Shown piece by piece: positions 17,353-25,035 of a stretch of DNA of 60,737 nt. The stretch is from positions 1 through 60,737 of the forward strand of contig JAMDDH010000046.1 in assembly GCA_023488885.1 (NCBI GenBank), in the 5' to 3' direction. The notes beneath the pieces were generated by a model, which saw nothing but the letters and a program-made list of their open reading frames with translations, searched no databases and was not told where the DNA came from. The position numbers were made by a program, and so were the translations under genes. Position 1 is the first letter of the stretch; each line of letters begins with the position of its first letter. This DNA is from Thermoplasmatota archaeon. GTDB taxonomy: Archaea; Thermoplasmatota; Thermoplasmata; Thermoplasmatales; Thermoplasmataceae.

Positions 17353-17353
17353 T

Positions 17354-17746
17354 TTACTCCTTCTTCTGGTCGTTCTGCGCATCTGGTTCTAATGGTGTCG
17401 GACCATACTGTATAATTTTTAGATTCAACTGGGAAATGTCTGGGCCTATTATTGACCCTCTGAACGTAACTCTTTTCCTGTAGCCGTCCTTAGCTCTCTT
17501 CCCTCTGTTGTAAATTCTGAGTATTCGCTTCCTTCCCGATATCTGAAGGTCTGATTTCATGGGAAAACCATCATTGGTGCTTCCACCGGTTATCTTAAGC
17601 CTGTATCCGGGCAACTCAAAGAAAATTCCGTCCACCTCGTCTCCAACCTTTCTTCCTGCCAGAGAGTTCAGATTCTCCGGTGTCACTTCCTTTTTATATG
17701 TTTTTCCTGACTTTGAATCCGCAATTATTGCAACTGAGTTTGCCAT
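17354..17746 (-). CDS. rps6e: Ribosomal protein S6e
   Basis: Small-subunit ribosomal protein found in archaea and eukaryotes. 130 residues, with the S6e core segments ITGGSTNDGFPMK, RKRVTFRGSII and DISQLNLKIIQYG. A GAGGTAAGG ribosome-binding site precedes the ATG. It is cotranscribed with aIF2-gamma, a common archaeal pairing. Confidence 0.96.
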   Translation of the reverse strand: MANSVAIIADSKSGKTYKKEVTPENLNSLAGRKVGDEVDGIFFELPGYRLKITGGSTNDGFPMKSDLQISGRKRILRIYNRGKRAKDGYRKRVTFRGSIIGPDISQLNLKIIQYGPTPLEPDAQNDQKKE

Positions 17747-17782
17747 GCCTTACCTCTTTCTAATTGATTTGACTGGTATTAC

Positions 17783-17793
17783 CCTAAATTAGG
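17783..17793. promoter_or_regulatory. Perfect 11-bp dyad upstream of rps6e
   Basis: CCTAAATTAGG is symmetric about A17788 and lies 37-47 nt upstream of the rps6e ATG, the region where promoter elements of that operon should be. It could be an operator or part of a BRE/TATA region. Confidence 0.35.
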
Positions 17794-17945
17794 TTCTTGC
17801 TAATGGTAACCCCGTTTATAATATTGTTGGGAGTCAGAAAGAAAATGTTGAAGCTCCGGAACATTCATGCAGAGATATTCTACTGTTCTGTCACAGAATC
17901 TATTGAGGAACCGTTAATCACAAAGTTTCCCCGGTTTCTCCAAAG

Positions 17946-17956
17946 TTAAATATTTA
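17946..17956 (+). promoter_or_regulatory. TATA box of kae1-bud32
   Basis: TTAAATATTTA lies 27-37 nt before the TTG at 17983, which fits a leaderless or near-leaderless start at that TTG rather than the ATG at 17992. Confidence 0.5.
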
Positions 17957-17982
17957 TTTGCGCTCCAGAACATAGATAAGCT

Positions 17983-19587
17983 TTGATAGTTATGGGCCTG
18001 GAAGGGACTGCTCACACAGTAAGTTGTGGAATCGTAGATGAGGGGCACATTCTCAGTAATTCTTCCAGAACTTACCTGAACCCGAATGGAGGCATACACC
18101 CAAGGGAAGCGGCAGTTCACCATGCAGAGAACATATACGACGTTATAAAGGAGGCACTCACCTCATCAGGCACCAGTCTCTCCGATATAGACCTTATATC
18201 GTATTCCAGAGGGCCTGGACTCGGCCCATGCCTGAGAATCGTTGCTACCGCTGCACGAAGTTTAGCGATTAAGTCGGCAAAACCAATAGTTGGCGTAAAC
18301 CATCCTCTGGGACACGTTGAGATCGGAAGGAAATTGACTGGTGCCAGCGATCCGGTTATGCTCTATGTCTCCGGCGGAAATACACAGATAATATCCCATA
18401 TAGGCGGAAGGTACCGGGTCATGGGTGAAACAATGGATATTGGCCTGGGGAACCTGCTGGATAAACTTGGAAGGGATCTTGGCTATCCTTTTCCAGGTGG
18501 GCCGGCTATTGAAAAGCTGGCAAAAGACGGCCATAAGCTTCTCAGCCTGCCGTATTCGGTGAAGGGGATGGATACCTCCTTTTCCGGGATATATACTGCT
18601 TCCAGAGAACTCCTGAGGAAAGGTGAACGTGTAGAGGATGTCTGTTTCAGCGTTCAGGAGTATACATTTTCCATGTTGCTGGAAGTCCTCGAAAGAGGTC
18701 TTCATCAAACATCAAAATCCGAAATCCTTCTTGCTGGTGGAGTTGCCAGGAATCAGAGACTGCGCGGCATGATCAATGACCTCTGTTCCGATCTTGGAAT
18801 TAAAGCCTATGTCACCGACGATGCATACTGCATGGACAATGGTGCCATGATCGCCCAGGCCGGACTGTTGATGTTCAAGAATGGTATGCAAGATACGGTG
18901 GATGCCGCAACTGTCGATCAGAGATACAGAATTGACGAGGTCGAAGCTCCATGGATCAGCAGATCAGACGGGGAAATAGCTGAGTTCCGAGGTGCTGAAT
19001 CGTTGATTCAGAAGGGTGAATTCAGGGGGAGATCAGTGATCAGGAAAATCAGGATCGGGAAAAAATACAGAAACCCTGATCTTGACAGGAATATTAGAAC
19101 TGTAAGGCTGAGAAACGAGGTTGGCCTTATTCTCAGGTTCCAGGATGCTGGCGCCCGTGCACCTGTGGTTTATGATATAGATACAGAAGAATTGAGCATT
19201 ACCTACGAGAAAATTGAAGGTCACACACTCAGGACGTTTATCCTGAATCAGGAAAATAATTTACATGAGGTGCTTTTTTCCATAGGATCCGGAATAGGAA
19301 AGGTACACGGTATAAAAATGACACACGGTGATCTCACTACTGCAAATATACTGATCTCGTCTGATTTTCAGGCATACTTCATTGACCCAAGTATGGGGAA
19401 GAGTGATTCCGGGACAGAGGATATGGCCGTTGACCTTTTCCTCTTCATGGAGTCTCTGAAGGCTTCCTCTGCTAACTCTGCTGAACTTTTTGGAGAGTTT
19501 ATGAAGGGCTATAAATCCGCTTTCGGGAAATGGAGTGAAGTTGTGGAAACAATGAGTCGTTTGGAAATGCGGAGGAGATACGTCTGA
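17983..19587 (+). CDS. kae1-bud32: Kae1-Bud32 fusion, KEOPS tRNA t6A enzyme and kinase
   Basis: Fusion of the two core KEOPS subunits that make N6-threonylcarbamoyladenosine on tRNAs. Residues 1 to about 325 are Kae1, with GLEGTAHT, the metal ligands His107 and His111 (NHPLGH), VSGGNTQI and a GGVARNQRL loop. Residues from about 335 are Bud32, an atypical kinase/ATPase with HGDLTTANIL and an FIDPSMG metal-binding loop. The start TTG gives the expected MIVMGLEG N terminus. The stop codon overlaps the apparent CTG start of rdgB. Confidence 0.96.
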   Translation: MIVMGLEGTAHTVSCGIVDEGHILSNSSRTYLNPNGGIHPREAAVHHAENIYDVIKEALTSSGTSLSDIDLISYSRGPGLGPCLRIVATAARSLAIKSAKPIVGVNHPLGHVEIGRKLTGASDPVMLYVSGGNTQIISHIGGRYRVMGETMDIGLGNLLDKLGRDLGYPFPGGPAIEKLAKDGHKLLSLPYSVKGMDTSFSGIYTASRELLRKGERVEDVCFSVQEYTFSMLLEVLERGLHQTSKSEILLAGGVARNQRLRGMINDLCSDLGIKAYVTDDAYCMDNGAMIAQAGLLMFKNGMQDTVDAATVDQRYRIDEVEAPWISRSDGEIAEFRGAESLIQKGEFRGRSVIRKIRIGKKYRNPDLDRNIRTVRLRNEVGLILRFQDAGARAPVVYDIDTEELSITYEKIEGHTLRTFILNQENNLHEVLFSIGSGIGKVHGIKMTHGDLTTANILISSDFQAYFIDPSMGKSDSGTEDMAVDLFLFMESLKASSANSAELFGEFMKGYKSAFGKWSEVVETMSRLEMRRRYV

Positions 19588-20135
19588 TACTGTTCATTAC
19601 TAGCAATGCCCACAAGTTCAGGGAAATACAGGAGATGATGAATGCCTCCGGCGTAGACATAATGTGGAAAAAAATGAGCTATGAGGAGATACAGGAGGAT
19701 ACGACGGAGGCAATCTCCCTTGATAGTGCCAGAAAGCTTTCATTGATGATTCAGGAGCCTTTTTTCCTTGAGGATACGGGATTGTACATCGACGATCTGG
19801 GAGGTTTTCCAGGCCCGTATTCATCATATGTATTCAAAACCATAGGGAATCAGGGCATCCTCAAACTATTGGCCGGTATACCAGGAAGAGCCAGTTTTAT
19901 CACTGTAGTGACTTATTTCACCGGAAAAGAATTTTTGCAATTCAGAGGCGAACTGAAAGGTAATATTTCAAATATTCCCATCGGGAACGAAGGATTCGGA
20001 TATGATCCAATCTTCATACCGGACGGCTATACTCAAACTCTGGGAGAACTGGGTGTAACTGATAAGAACAGGATTTCCCACAGATCAAAGGCAGTAGGGA
20101 AATTCGTGGAATACCTGAAAAGTTCTGTAATTTAG
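19584..20135 (+). CDS. rdgB: RdgB/HAM1-family dITP/XTP pyrophosphatase, apparent CTG start
   Basis: Removes non-canonical purine NTPs. The conserved N-terminal FITSNAHKFREI segment and the EDTGLYIDDLGGFPGPYS and GFGYDPIFIP motifs are present. The first ATG in frame (19635) would delete the TSNxHK substrate-binding motif. The open frame upstream holds no ATG, GTG or TTG back to an in-frame stop. The best fit is CTG at 19584, which overlaps the Kae1-Bud32 stop as CTGA and lies 8 nt after GGAGG. This gives 183 residues, the normal length. Confidence 0.88.
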   Translation: MILFITSNAHKFREIQEMMNASGVDIMWKKMSYEEIQEDTTEAISLDSARKLSLMIQEPFFLEDTGLYIDDLGGFPGPYSSYVFKTIGNQGILKLLAGIPGRASFITVVTYFTGKEFLQFRGELKGNISNIPIGNEGFGYDPIFIPDGYTQTLGELGVTDKNRISHRSKAVGKFVEYLKSSVI

Positions 20136-20241
20136 CGCAAAAAGCAGTATAATATTAAAATGATTGCGTTGTACCTGGAAAATCCGTCCCATAGATTTAT
20201 GAGAAACTAATGCCAGCGATGAAATTATATAAGTCCGATAG

Positions 20242-20631
20242 ATGAATCGTGAGATTATGGCGACATCCTGGAGAAGCTTTCAGTCTTACATATATGCTAT
20301 TTTAATGGCTGTTGGGGCCGTTTTACTGCTGATCACTTTTAACGATCTTCTGTTTCACAACCAGGTTCTCATCGATAACGGTTTCTCCCTCATTGCAGCA
20401 GGAAACTGGGAATACTGGATTTTTGCTCTTTCCCTCATTATGGCATTTACTTTTGTTTACATGTTTATAAAGGTTACAAATGATGCAAAGAAGTTCAAGA
20501 CCCTGATAAATAGCTCCAGTAAACATACATTTGTAAAAAATCTCAGACAATTGCAGAAAATATCAAAAAATCTCGGGCCGGAATACGTTATTGAGCTGGA
20601 ACGTTCAATGGAAAAGTGGAAAGTGAAATAA
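20242..20631 (+). CDS. Small two-TM membrane protein
   Basis: Up to 129 residues: two hydrophobic helices (about 16-36 and 59-78) and a C-terminal basic/amphipathic cytoplasmic tail. It may belong to a small membrane family known from Thermoplasma relatives (DUF3198-like), but I am not sure. A TATA box (AATTATATAAG, about 20222-20232) lies only about 15 nt before ATG 20242 and about 30 nt before ATG 20257. The true start is therefore more likely Met6 at 20257. Convergent with speE. Confidence 0.7.
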   Translation: MNREIMATSWRSFQSYIYAILMAVGAVLLLITFNDLLFHNQVLIDNGFSLIAAGNWEYWIFALSLIMAFTFVYMFIKVTNDAKKFKTLINSSSKHTFVKNLRQLQKISKNLGPEYVIELERSMEKWKVK

Positions 20632-21459
20632 TCACTTTATGATTTCTTTCACGAATTGTGGAAGCTTGAAAGCTCCTTCCAGAATTTCCATGTTGAAATA
20701 TTTGCCTGTACTGGCTTTCGTTCCTCTCCTCAGTGTGGGTTCATAGTCTGCACCCATCGTAAACGACCAGAAGCCACTTGGATAGGTTGGTATGAATGCG
20801 GTGTAGGTCGAGACATTTCTGAAAACTTTTCTCATCCCGTTGCTAGCCATCTTTAATGCCTTTGGCTGGTAGAACGGGGAACCTGACTGAGTAACAACTA
20901 TACCGGAGGTTGACAGGATTCCCTGTATGGATCTGTAGAAATCTTCCATGAAAAGTCCTTCGGCAGGGCCAACGGGATCTGTGGAATCAATGATTATAAG
21001 GTCGAATTTTTCCTTTGTATTCTGTATGTATTTCACGCCATCCTCGATTCTAAGGGAAACCCTCTTGTCTTCGAATGATCTGTAAAGTTCAGGGAAATAT
21101 TTCTTTGCTACCTCAACAACATGGTTGTCGATTTCAACGTTAACTATTTTATCAAAACCGATTTTTACCAGTTGCCCGGCAGTGCCACCATCACCGCCGC
21201 CAATAACAAGAGCGGACTTTGGTTCCTTTGATGCCAGAAAATATGGCACCAAAGTGATCATCTCGTGATAGACGAATTCATCTCTTTCTGTAAGCTGTAC
21301 AGTGCCGTCTATTGTCAGGAGTTTACCAAAATCATACGTGTCAAAAACATCAATTCTCTGGAAATCAGTTTTTACAGACAGAAGTTGATCCATTACACGG
21401 AATGACAGTTGCAGATTGTCTGAATATCTTTCAGAGAACCAGTTTTCTATTAATTTCAC
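20632..21459 (-). CDS. speE: Spermidine synthase / aminopropyltransferase
   Basis: Transfers an aminopropyl group from decarboxylated SAM to a diamine or agmatine in polyamine synthesis. 275 residues with [13 protein letters not shown] (nucleotide site), the catalytic Asp in [15 protein letters not shown], and the N-terminal beta domain ([17 protein letters not shown]). It starts at GTG. A TATA element (TTAAATAT, minus strand, 21481-21488) is 26 nt upstream, so the GTG is probably a leaderless start. Whether the substrate is putrescine or agmatine cannot be read here. Confidence 0.93.
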   Translation of the reverse strand: MKLIENWFSERYSDNLQLSFRVMDQLLSVKTDFQRIDVFDTYDFGKLLTIDGTVQLTERDEFVYHEMITLVPYFLASKEPKSALVIGGGDGGTAGQLVKIGFDKIVNVEIDNHVVEVAKKYFPELYRSFEDKRVSLRIEDGVKYIQNTKEKFDLIIIDSTDPVGPAEGLFMEDFYRSIQGILSTSGIVVTQSGSPFYQPKALKMASNGMRKVFRNVSTYTAFIPTYPSGFWSFTMGADYEPTLRRGTKASTGKYFNMEILEGAFKLPQFVKEIIK

Positions 21460-21820
21460 GGGTACTTCAATACTTAAAGCATATTTAAGAGTTCAGAGCA
21501 GGGATCTAATGGTGCTTGATCTTCCTCAAACCTTCTTCAGAATTTCACGCAGAGAGAAGATTTACTTGTGATAGCTATTTTCAGGCGTCCGTTTCTGCAA
21601 GATATCCATGTTATCCGGTGAATTGCAGAGAAAAATTTCGTTATATATTCAGATGTGATGGTTTTCCAAGGACTGGTGTCCAGACATAGATCGTTTTTTA
21701 GCTTGTTGGTTGAGTGCAGGGAAATACGCAGAATCCGTGATATCCGTAAAATCCTGCAATTAATATTTGTTAATTTTTATTATAAATATATAATATCTGC
21801 TAACCCAAATTTCCCTTGAT
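21460..21820. other. Intergenic region between speE and hta
   Basis: About 360 nt without a convincing gene on either strand. The speE end holds its TATA box. The rest becomes strongly AT-rich towards hta, with a TATA-like tract at about 21780-21796 that may drive hta with a leader of roughly 70 nt. No tRNA or obvious structured RNA was seen. Confidence 0.5.
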
Positions 21821-21854
21821 TGTATTAAAACGTCAATACAAATATTTTAATACA
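21821..21854. promoter_or_regulatory. Perfect inverted repeat upstream of hta
   Basis: TGTATTAAAA (21821-21830) and TTTTAATACA (21845-21854) form a perfect 10-bp inverted repeat with a 14 nt spacer, ending 31 nt before the hta ATG. The spacer also contains an AATACA half-site. It may be an operator, or a leader hairpin if transcription starts near 21810. Confidence 0.6.
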
Positions 21855-21885
21855 ACTAAATATATTATCATATTGGAGGGATGAC

Positions 21886-22155
21886 ATGGTAGGAATAAGC
21901 GAGCTCTCTAAGACGGTTTCGAAAAAGACGAACACAACGCAGAAGGTTGCGAGAAACGTTATCAAGACCTTCCTGGACACTGTTGTCTCCGAGGCAGACA
22001 GAAGCAGCAAGATAAACCTTGCTGGTTTTGGAATCTTCGAGAGAAAGATACAGCAGGCCAGAAAAGCCAGAAACCCACAGACCAAGAAAATTATAGACGT
22101 ACCGTCCAAGAAGAAATTTGTCTTCAGAGCATCAAGCAAAATAAAGTACAAATAA
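21886..22155 (+). CDS. hta: HTa, HU-family chromatin protein
   Basis: DNA-binding architectural protein of the bacterial HU/IHF family, used as the main chromatin protein in Thermoplasmata in place of histones. 89 residues: helical dimerisation part (1-45), then beta arms with the FGIFERK and ARNPQTKKIIDVPSKK segments that grip the minor groove. A GGAGGG site lies 5 nt before the ATG, so this gene has a leader, unlike many neighbours. A 10-bp inverted repeat lies upstream. Confidence 0.95.
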   Translation: MVGISELSKTVSKKTNTTQKVARNVIKTFLDTVVSEADRSSKINLAGFGIFERKIQQARKARNPQTKKIIDVPSKKKFVFRASSKIKYK

Positions 22156-22174
22156 TCTTTAAATAATAAATAAA

Positions 22175-22477
22175 TTAATTTTTTGAAATTTTCTTCTTTC
22201 TTTCTTTTGATGAGAATCCAGTCGTTTCTTCGATCAGTTTGTTGAAAATTCTCACGGTTTCAAGCGGATCAGAATGGGTATGATCAGTTTCTGTGACCAC
22301 TTCCAGGTTTTTTCCGTTGAAATATAGGTCTATAACTTTTAACCCCGGAATCGTGCAGGTTACATGTCCATCCTTCGATTCGCCATTGCCGGTAACCGCT
22401 TTCGCCTTCTCGAGAAGAAACTCTCCAGTGATTTCTCTTCCTTTCTTAACGGGATATTCTCTAGTCGTTGTTCTCAC
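22175..22477 (-). CDS. Small conserved-looking protein of unknown function
   Basis: 100 residues, mixed alpha/beta, ending with a Lys-rich tail (KERKKKISKN). Motif-like stretches are VKKGREITGEFL and DLYFNGKNLEVVTETDH. Its ATG overlaps the end of the endonuclease IV-like gene (ATGA type), so the two are translationally coupled. It resembles a small family I associate with Thermoplasmata, but I cannot name a function. A link to DNA repair through its operon partner is only inference. Confidence 0.75.
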   Translation of the reverse strand: MRTTTREYPVKKGREITGEFLLEKAKAVTGNGESKDGHVTCTIPGLKVIDLYFNGKNLEVVTETDHTHSDPLETVRIFNKLIEETTGFSSKERKKKISKN

Positions 22478-23499
22478 CTTTCTGACGCTTTTTTTGTTGC
22501 AGCCTTTTTCTGGAACTTTTTCGACAGCGCCCTCAGGTAAATAAGGTTCATGTACTGAGAATCATGTTCCAGAAGTGGAGAACTGGAAATTATTGTCATG
22601 TTGGAACTGAAGTCTACCAGGATTTCAGCCAGAGTTTCAAATTTCAGGTCACCGTGTTTTATGGCGGTGAGTTTTCCCTCGTTGTGGTCTTCATAGTCAA
22701 CTCCGGAGAATTCACTGTAAAGGTCGCCTTTGCTGTATTTCTGAAATTCACTGATAACGGCATCGAAATCCTTGACTTCTATAAGCGAACCACCGGTGAC
22801 AGAGTGAACGTGCGGAAAATTCAGGATTGGTTCGATCTCATGAACCTTTTTGGCAAGTGACATGAGTTCAGATACCGAACCGAATATTTCTGATTTACCT
22901 GTTGTTTCAACGCCAATGTAGGGGTAACCTGAATCGTGAGAATAACGTTTGGCGATGTCGGAATATACCTCAATAGCTTTTTTGAGGCTGTCCTTTTTAT
23001 TGCCGTTATAGAAACCAGTATGAGTGATGACTCTGTGAGCAGCCATTGCCTTGCCTATTATCAAGGTCCATTTGAGATGGTTATAGGATTTGTCTCCCAT
23101 TTCATCTTCCTGAAGCAAGTCCATGTAGTATGGAGCATGCATTGATAGCTTGACATCAAGCTCTTTCGCAAGCTTGCCGCCGTCATTGAGATCGTCATAG
23201 TTTTTTGCCATGTTCCAGAAGAGTTCCTGAACTATGTCGTCCTCTTCTATGACAGCATCTATCCCAATGCCCTGATAGTTGCCGTCTTCATCCTGTCTCA
23301 GAACATCAACAATAATGGATGAATCGATATCCCTTGGATTCTGACCCGCATATTCCAAGGCTGGCCTTTCTTCGACGTTAACCCTTAGCAGCTGGACTTC
23401 AAGAGCGTTTAGACCAAGGTTGTGTGCATCCTCAACAGATTCTATAAAAGTCCTACCTTTGCTGGTAAGGGGTATCCCAGCTATTCCAAACCTTATCAT
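22474..23499 (-). CDS. Endonuclease IV-like TIM-barrel protein
   Basis: Xylose-isomerase-like TIM barrel related to AP endonuclease IV (Nfo). Likely metal-binding positions appear as SMHAPYYMDL, ITHTGFY, IGVETTGK and NFPHVHS, in the family order. Therefore a zinc-dependent AP endonuclease role is plausible. It is about 340 residues, longer than bacterial Nfo, with an acidic insertion near the N terminus. I chose ATG 23499 (MIRFGIAG); ATG 23514 is an alternative that adds five residues. The C terminus is Lys-rich. Confidence 0.78.
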   Translation of the reverse strand: MIRFGIAGIPLTSKGRTFIESVEDAHNLGLNALEVQLLRVNVEERPALEYAGQNPRDIDSSIIVDVLRQDEDGNYQGIGIDAVIEEDDIVQELFWNMAKNYDDLNDGGKLAKELDVKLSMHAPYYMDLLQEDEMGDKSYNHLKWTLIIGKAMAAHRVITHTGFYNGNKKDSLKKAIEVYSDIAKRYSHDSGYPYIGVETTGKSEIFGSVSELMSLAKKVHEIEPILNFPHVHSVTGGSLIEVKDFDAVISEFQKYSKGDLYSEFSGVDYEDHNEGKLTAIKHGDLKFETLAEILVDFSSNMTIISSSPLLEHDSQYMNLIYLRALSKKFQKKAATKKASER

Positions 23500-23700
23500 A
23501 ATGCATACTCTCAATACTCAAACATTATTTAAGTTTATCAACAGGTATGTTGCAGCAGGAATGGAAAACCACTATTTTTTCCTGTTACGATCTGCATCGA
23601 ATATGTTAAATATTATCAAAACATTCAAAAGCGATGGTGATTAATCGGAAAGGGGACGTTTCCATAATTATCTCCATTGGAAATTATTCGGGTGATCATA

Positions 23701-25035
23701 ATGAATGTAGATCCAAATTTAACAAAATATCTAATCAAAGCAAAGATTTCTACGGATGGGGTGGTTGAGAAGCCTGATGTGGTAGGAGCCATATTTGGGC
23801 AGACTGAGGGACTTCTGGGTGAAGAACTTGATCTCAGGGACCTGCAGAAAAGTGGAAAAATTGGTCGAATTGAAGTAGAAATAGACAGTAAAAAAGGAAG
23901 AACCGAGGGATACGTTTTGATACCTTCAGGTCTTGACCAGGTAGAGAGTTCAATTCTGGCTGCTTCTCTTGAGACCATTGATAGAATTGGTCCGTGCAAA
24001 GCAAAGGTTGAGGTTGAATCCCTTGAGGATGTCAGGATACAGAAGAGACACAAGATCGTTGAGAGAGCTGAAGAACTGTACAAGAAAATGAGCGATTCAG
24101 GAAAGAGCGTCAGCGAAAGTATTGTTGCATCTGTAAGGGAAGAGGTCGAAAAAGGAGAAATTACATCTTACGGCGAAGAAAAATTACCTGCGGGTCCGGC
24201 AGTTAAAGACTCAGATTCCATAATAGTCGTGGAGGGTAGGAGTGATATCCTGAACCTGCTGAGATATGGAATTAAGAATACCATAGCCGTACAGGGAACA
24301 AATATTCCGAAAACTGTACAGAAATTATCCAGGGAGCGCACGGTTACTGTTTTTCTTGATGGAGATCGCGGAGGAGACCTGATTCTAAAGGAGATGCTTC
24401 AGGTAGCAGAGATCGATTTTGTTGCCAGAGCCCCTCCAGGAACCGAAGTGGAAGAACTTACCTACAAACAGATAGTTAAGGCGCTAAGATACAAAACTCC
24501 AATAGATCAGTACCTGTCGATGAGGGGAATGTCCGATGAACTGAAGGAACTGACAGAACGCAACACACCGGAAAACCAGAACAAACAGATCAAGAGAGGC
24601 TACGAGGACGCCAAGTCAGTCGTGGAGATAAAATCCCTCAAATTTGATGAAGAGGAGAAGAAAGAAGAGAAAATTCCAAAAGAAAAGATTCCAGTAAAGA
24701 TAGAACAGCCAGAACCGGAAGAAATTCCTGGAAAGGTTGATTTATCCAATACAAGGTCTATTGAGAAGAGGGGCATCGTCCTCACAAAGGATAAGATGAC
24801 CGAGGTCTATAGTCATGATGGAAACATAATTGCAGCTTTTCAGGTTGCTGAAGCAGTGGAAAAAATGAGTGAAATTACTTCCGGTGAAACAATAATTACC
24901 GGAGGCGTTATTTCTCAGCGCCTTGTTGATGTTGCTTTCAAGTCCGGGATAAAGAACATATATGGTGCCAAGTTGGGGCACATAACCAAGAAGCCGACAG
25001 AAGTCAGGGTAATTTCATGGGAGCGCCATTCATAA
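23701..25035 (+). CDS. dnaG: Archaeal DnaG-type TOPRIM protein
   Basis: Archaeal DnaG homologue, a TOPRIM protein with primase activity that also associates with the exosome. N-terminal archaeal-specific region (1-150) includes LTKYLIKAKI and GAIFGQTEGLLG. The TOPRIM domain has the Glu of IIVVEGRSDIL and the DxD-type FLDGDRGGD. A charged Lys/Glu-rich linker precedes a C-terminal domain. ATG 23701 was chosen because GGTGATC precedes it and homologues begin a few residues before LTKYLI. The last 19 nt overlap the next gene. Confidence 0.94.
   Translation: MNVDPNLTKYLIKAKISTDGVVEKPDVVGAIFGQTEGLLGEELDLRDLQKSGKIGRIEVEIDSKKGRTEGYVLIPSGLDQVESSILAASLETIDRIGPCKAKVEVESLEDVRIQKRHKIVERAEELYKKMSDSGKSVSESIVASVREEVEKGEITSYGEEKLPAGPAVKDSDSIIVVEGRSDILNLLRYGIKNTIAVQGTNIPKTVQKLSRERTVTVFLDGDRGGDLILKEMLQVAEIDFVARAPPGTEVEELTYKQIVKALRYKTPIDQYLSMRGMSDELKELTERNTPENQNKQIKRGYEDAKSVVEIKSLKFDEEEKKEEKIPKEKIPVKIEQPEPEEIPGKVDLSNTRSIEKRGIVLTKDKMTEVYSHDGNIIAAFQVAEAVEKMSEITSGETIITGGVISQRLVDVAFKSGIKNIYGAKLGHITKKPTEVRVISWERHS

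Noticed and set aside
18262-18708. 148-codon open frame antisense to kae1.
   Set aside because: Antisense to the conserved Kae1 domain with no family resemblance.
22936-23145. Plus-strand frame inside the endonuclease IV-like gene.
   Set aside because: Antisense shadow of a conserved TIM-barrel protein.
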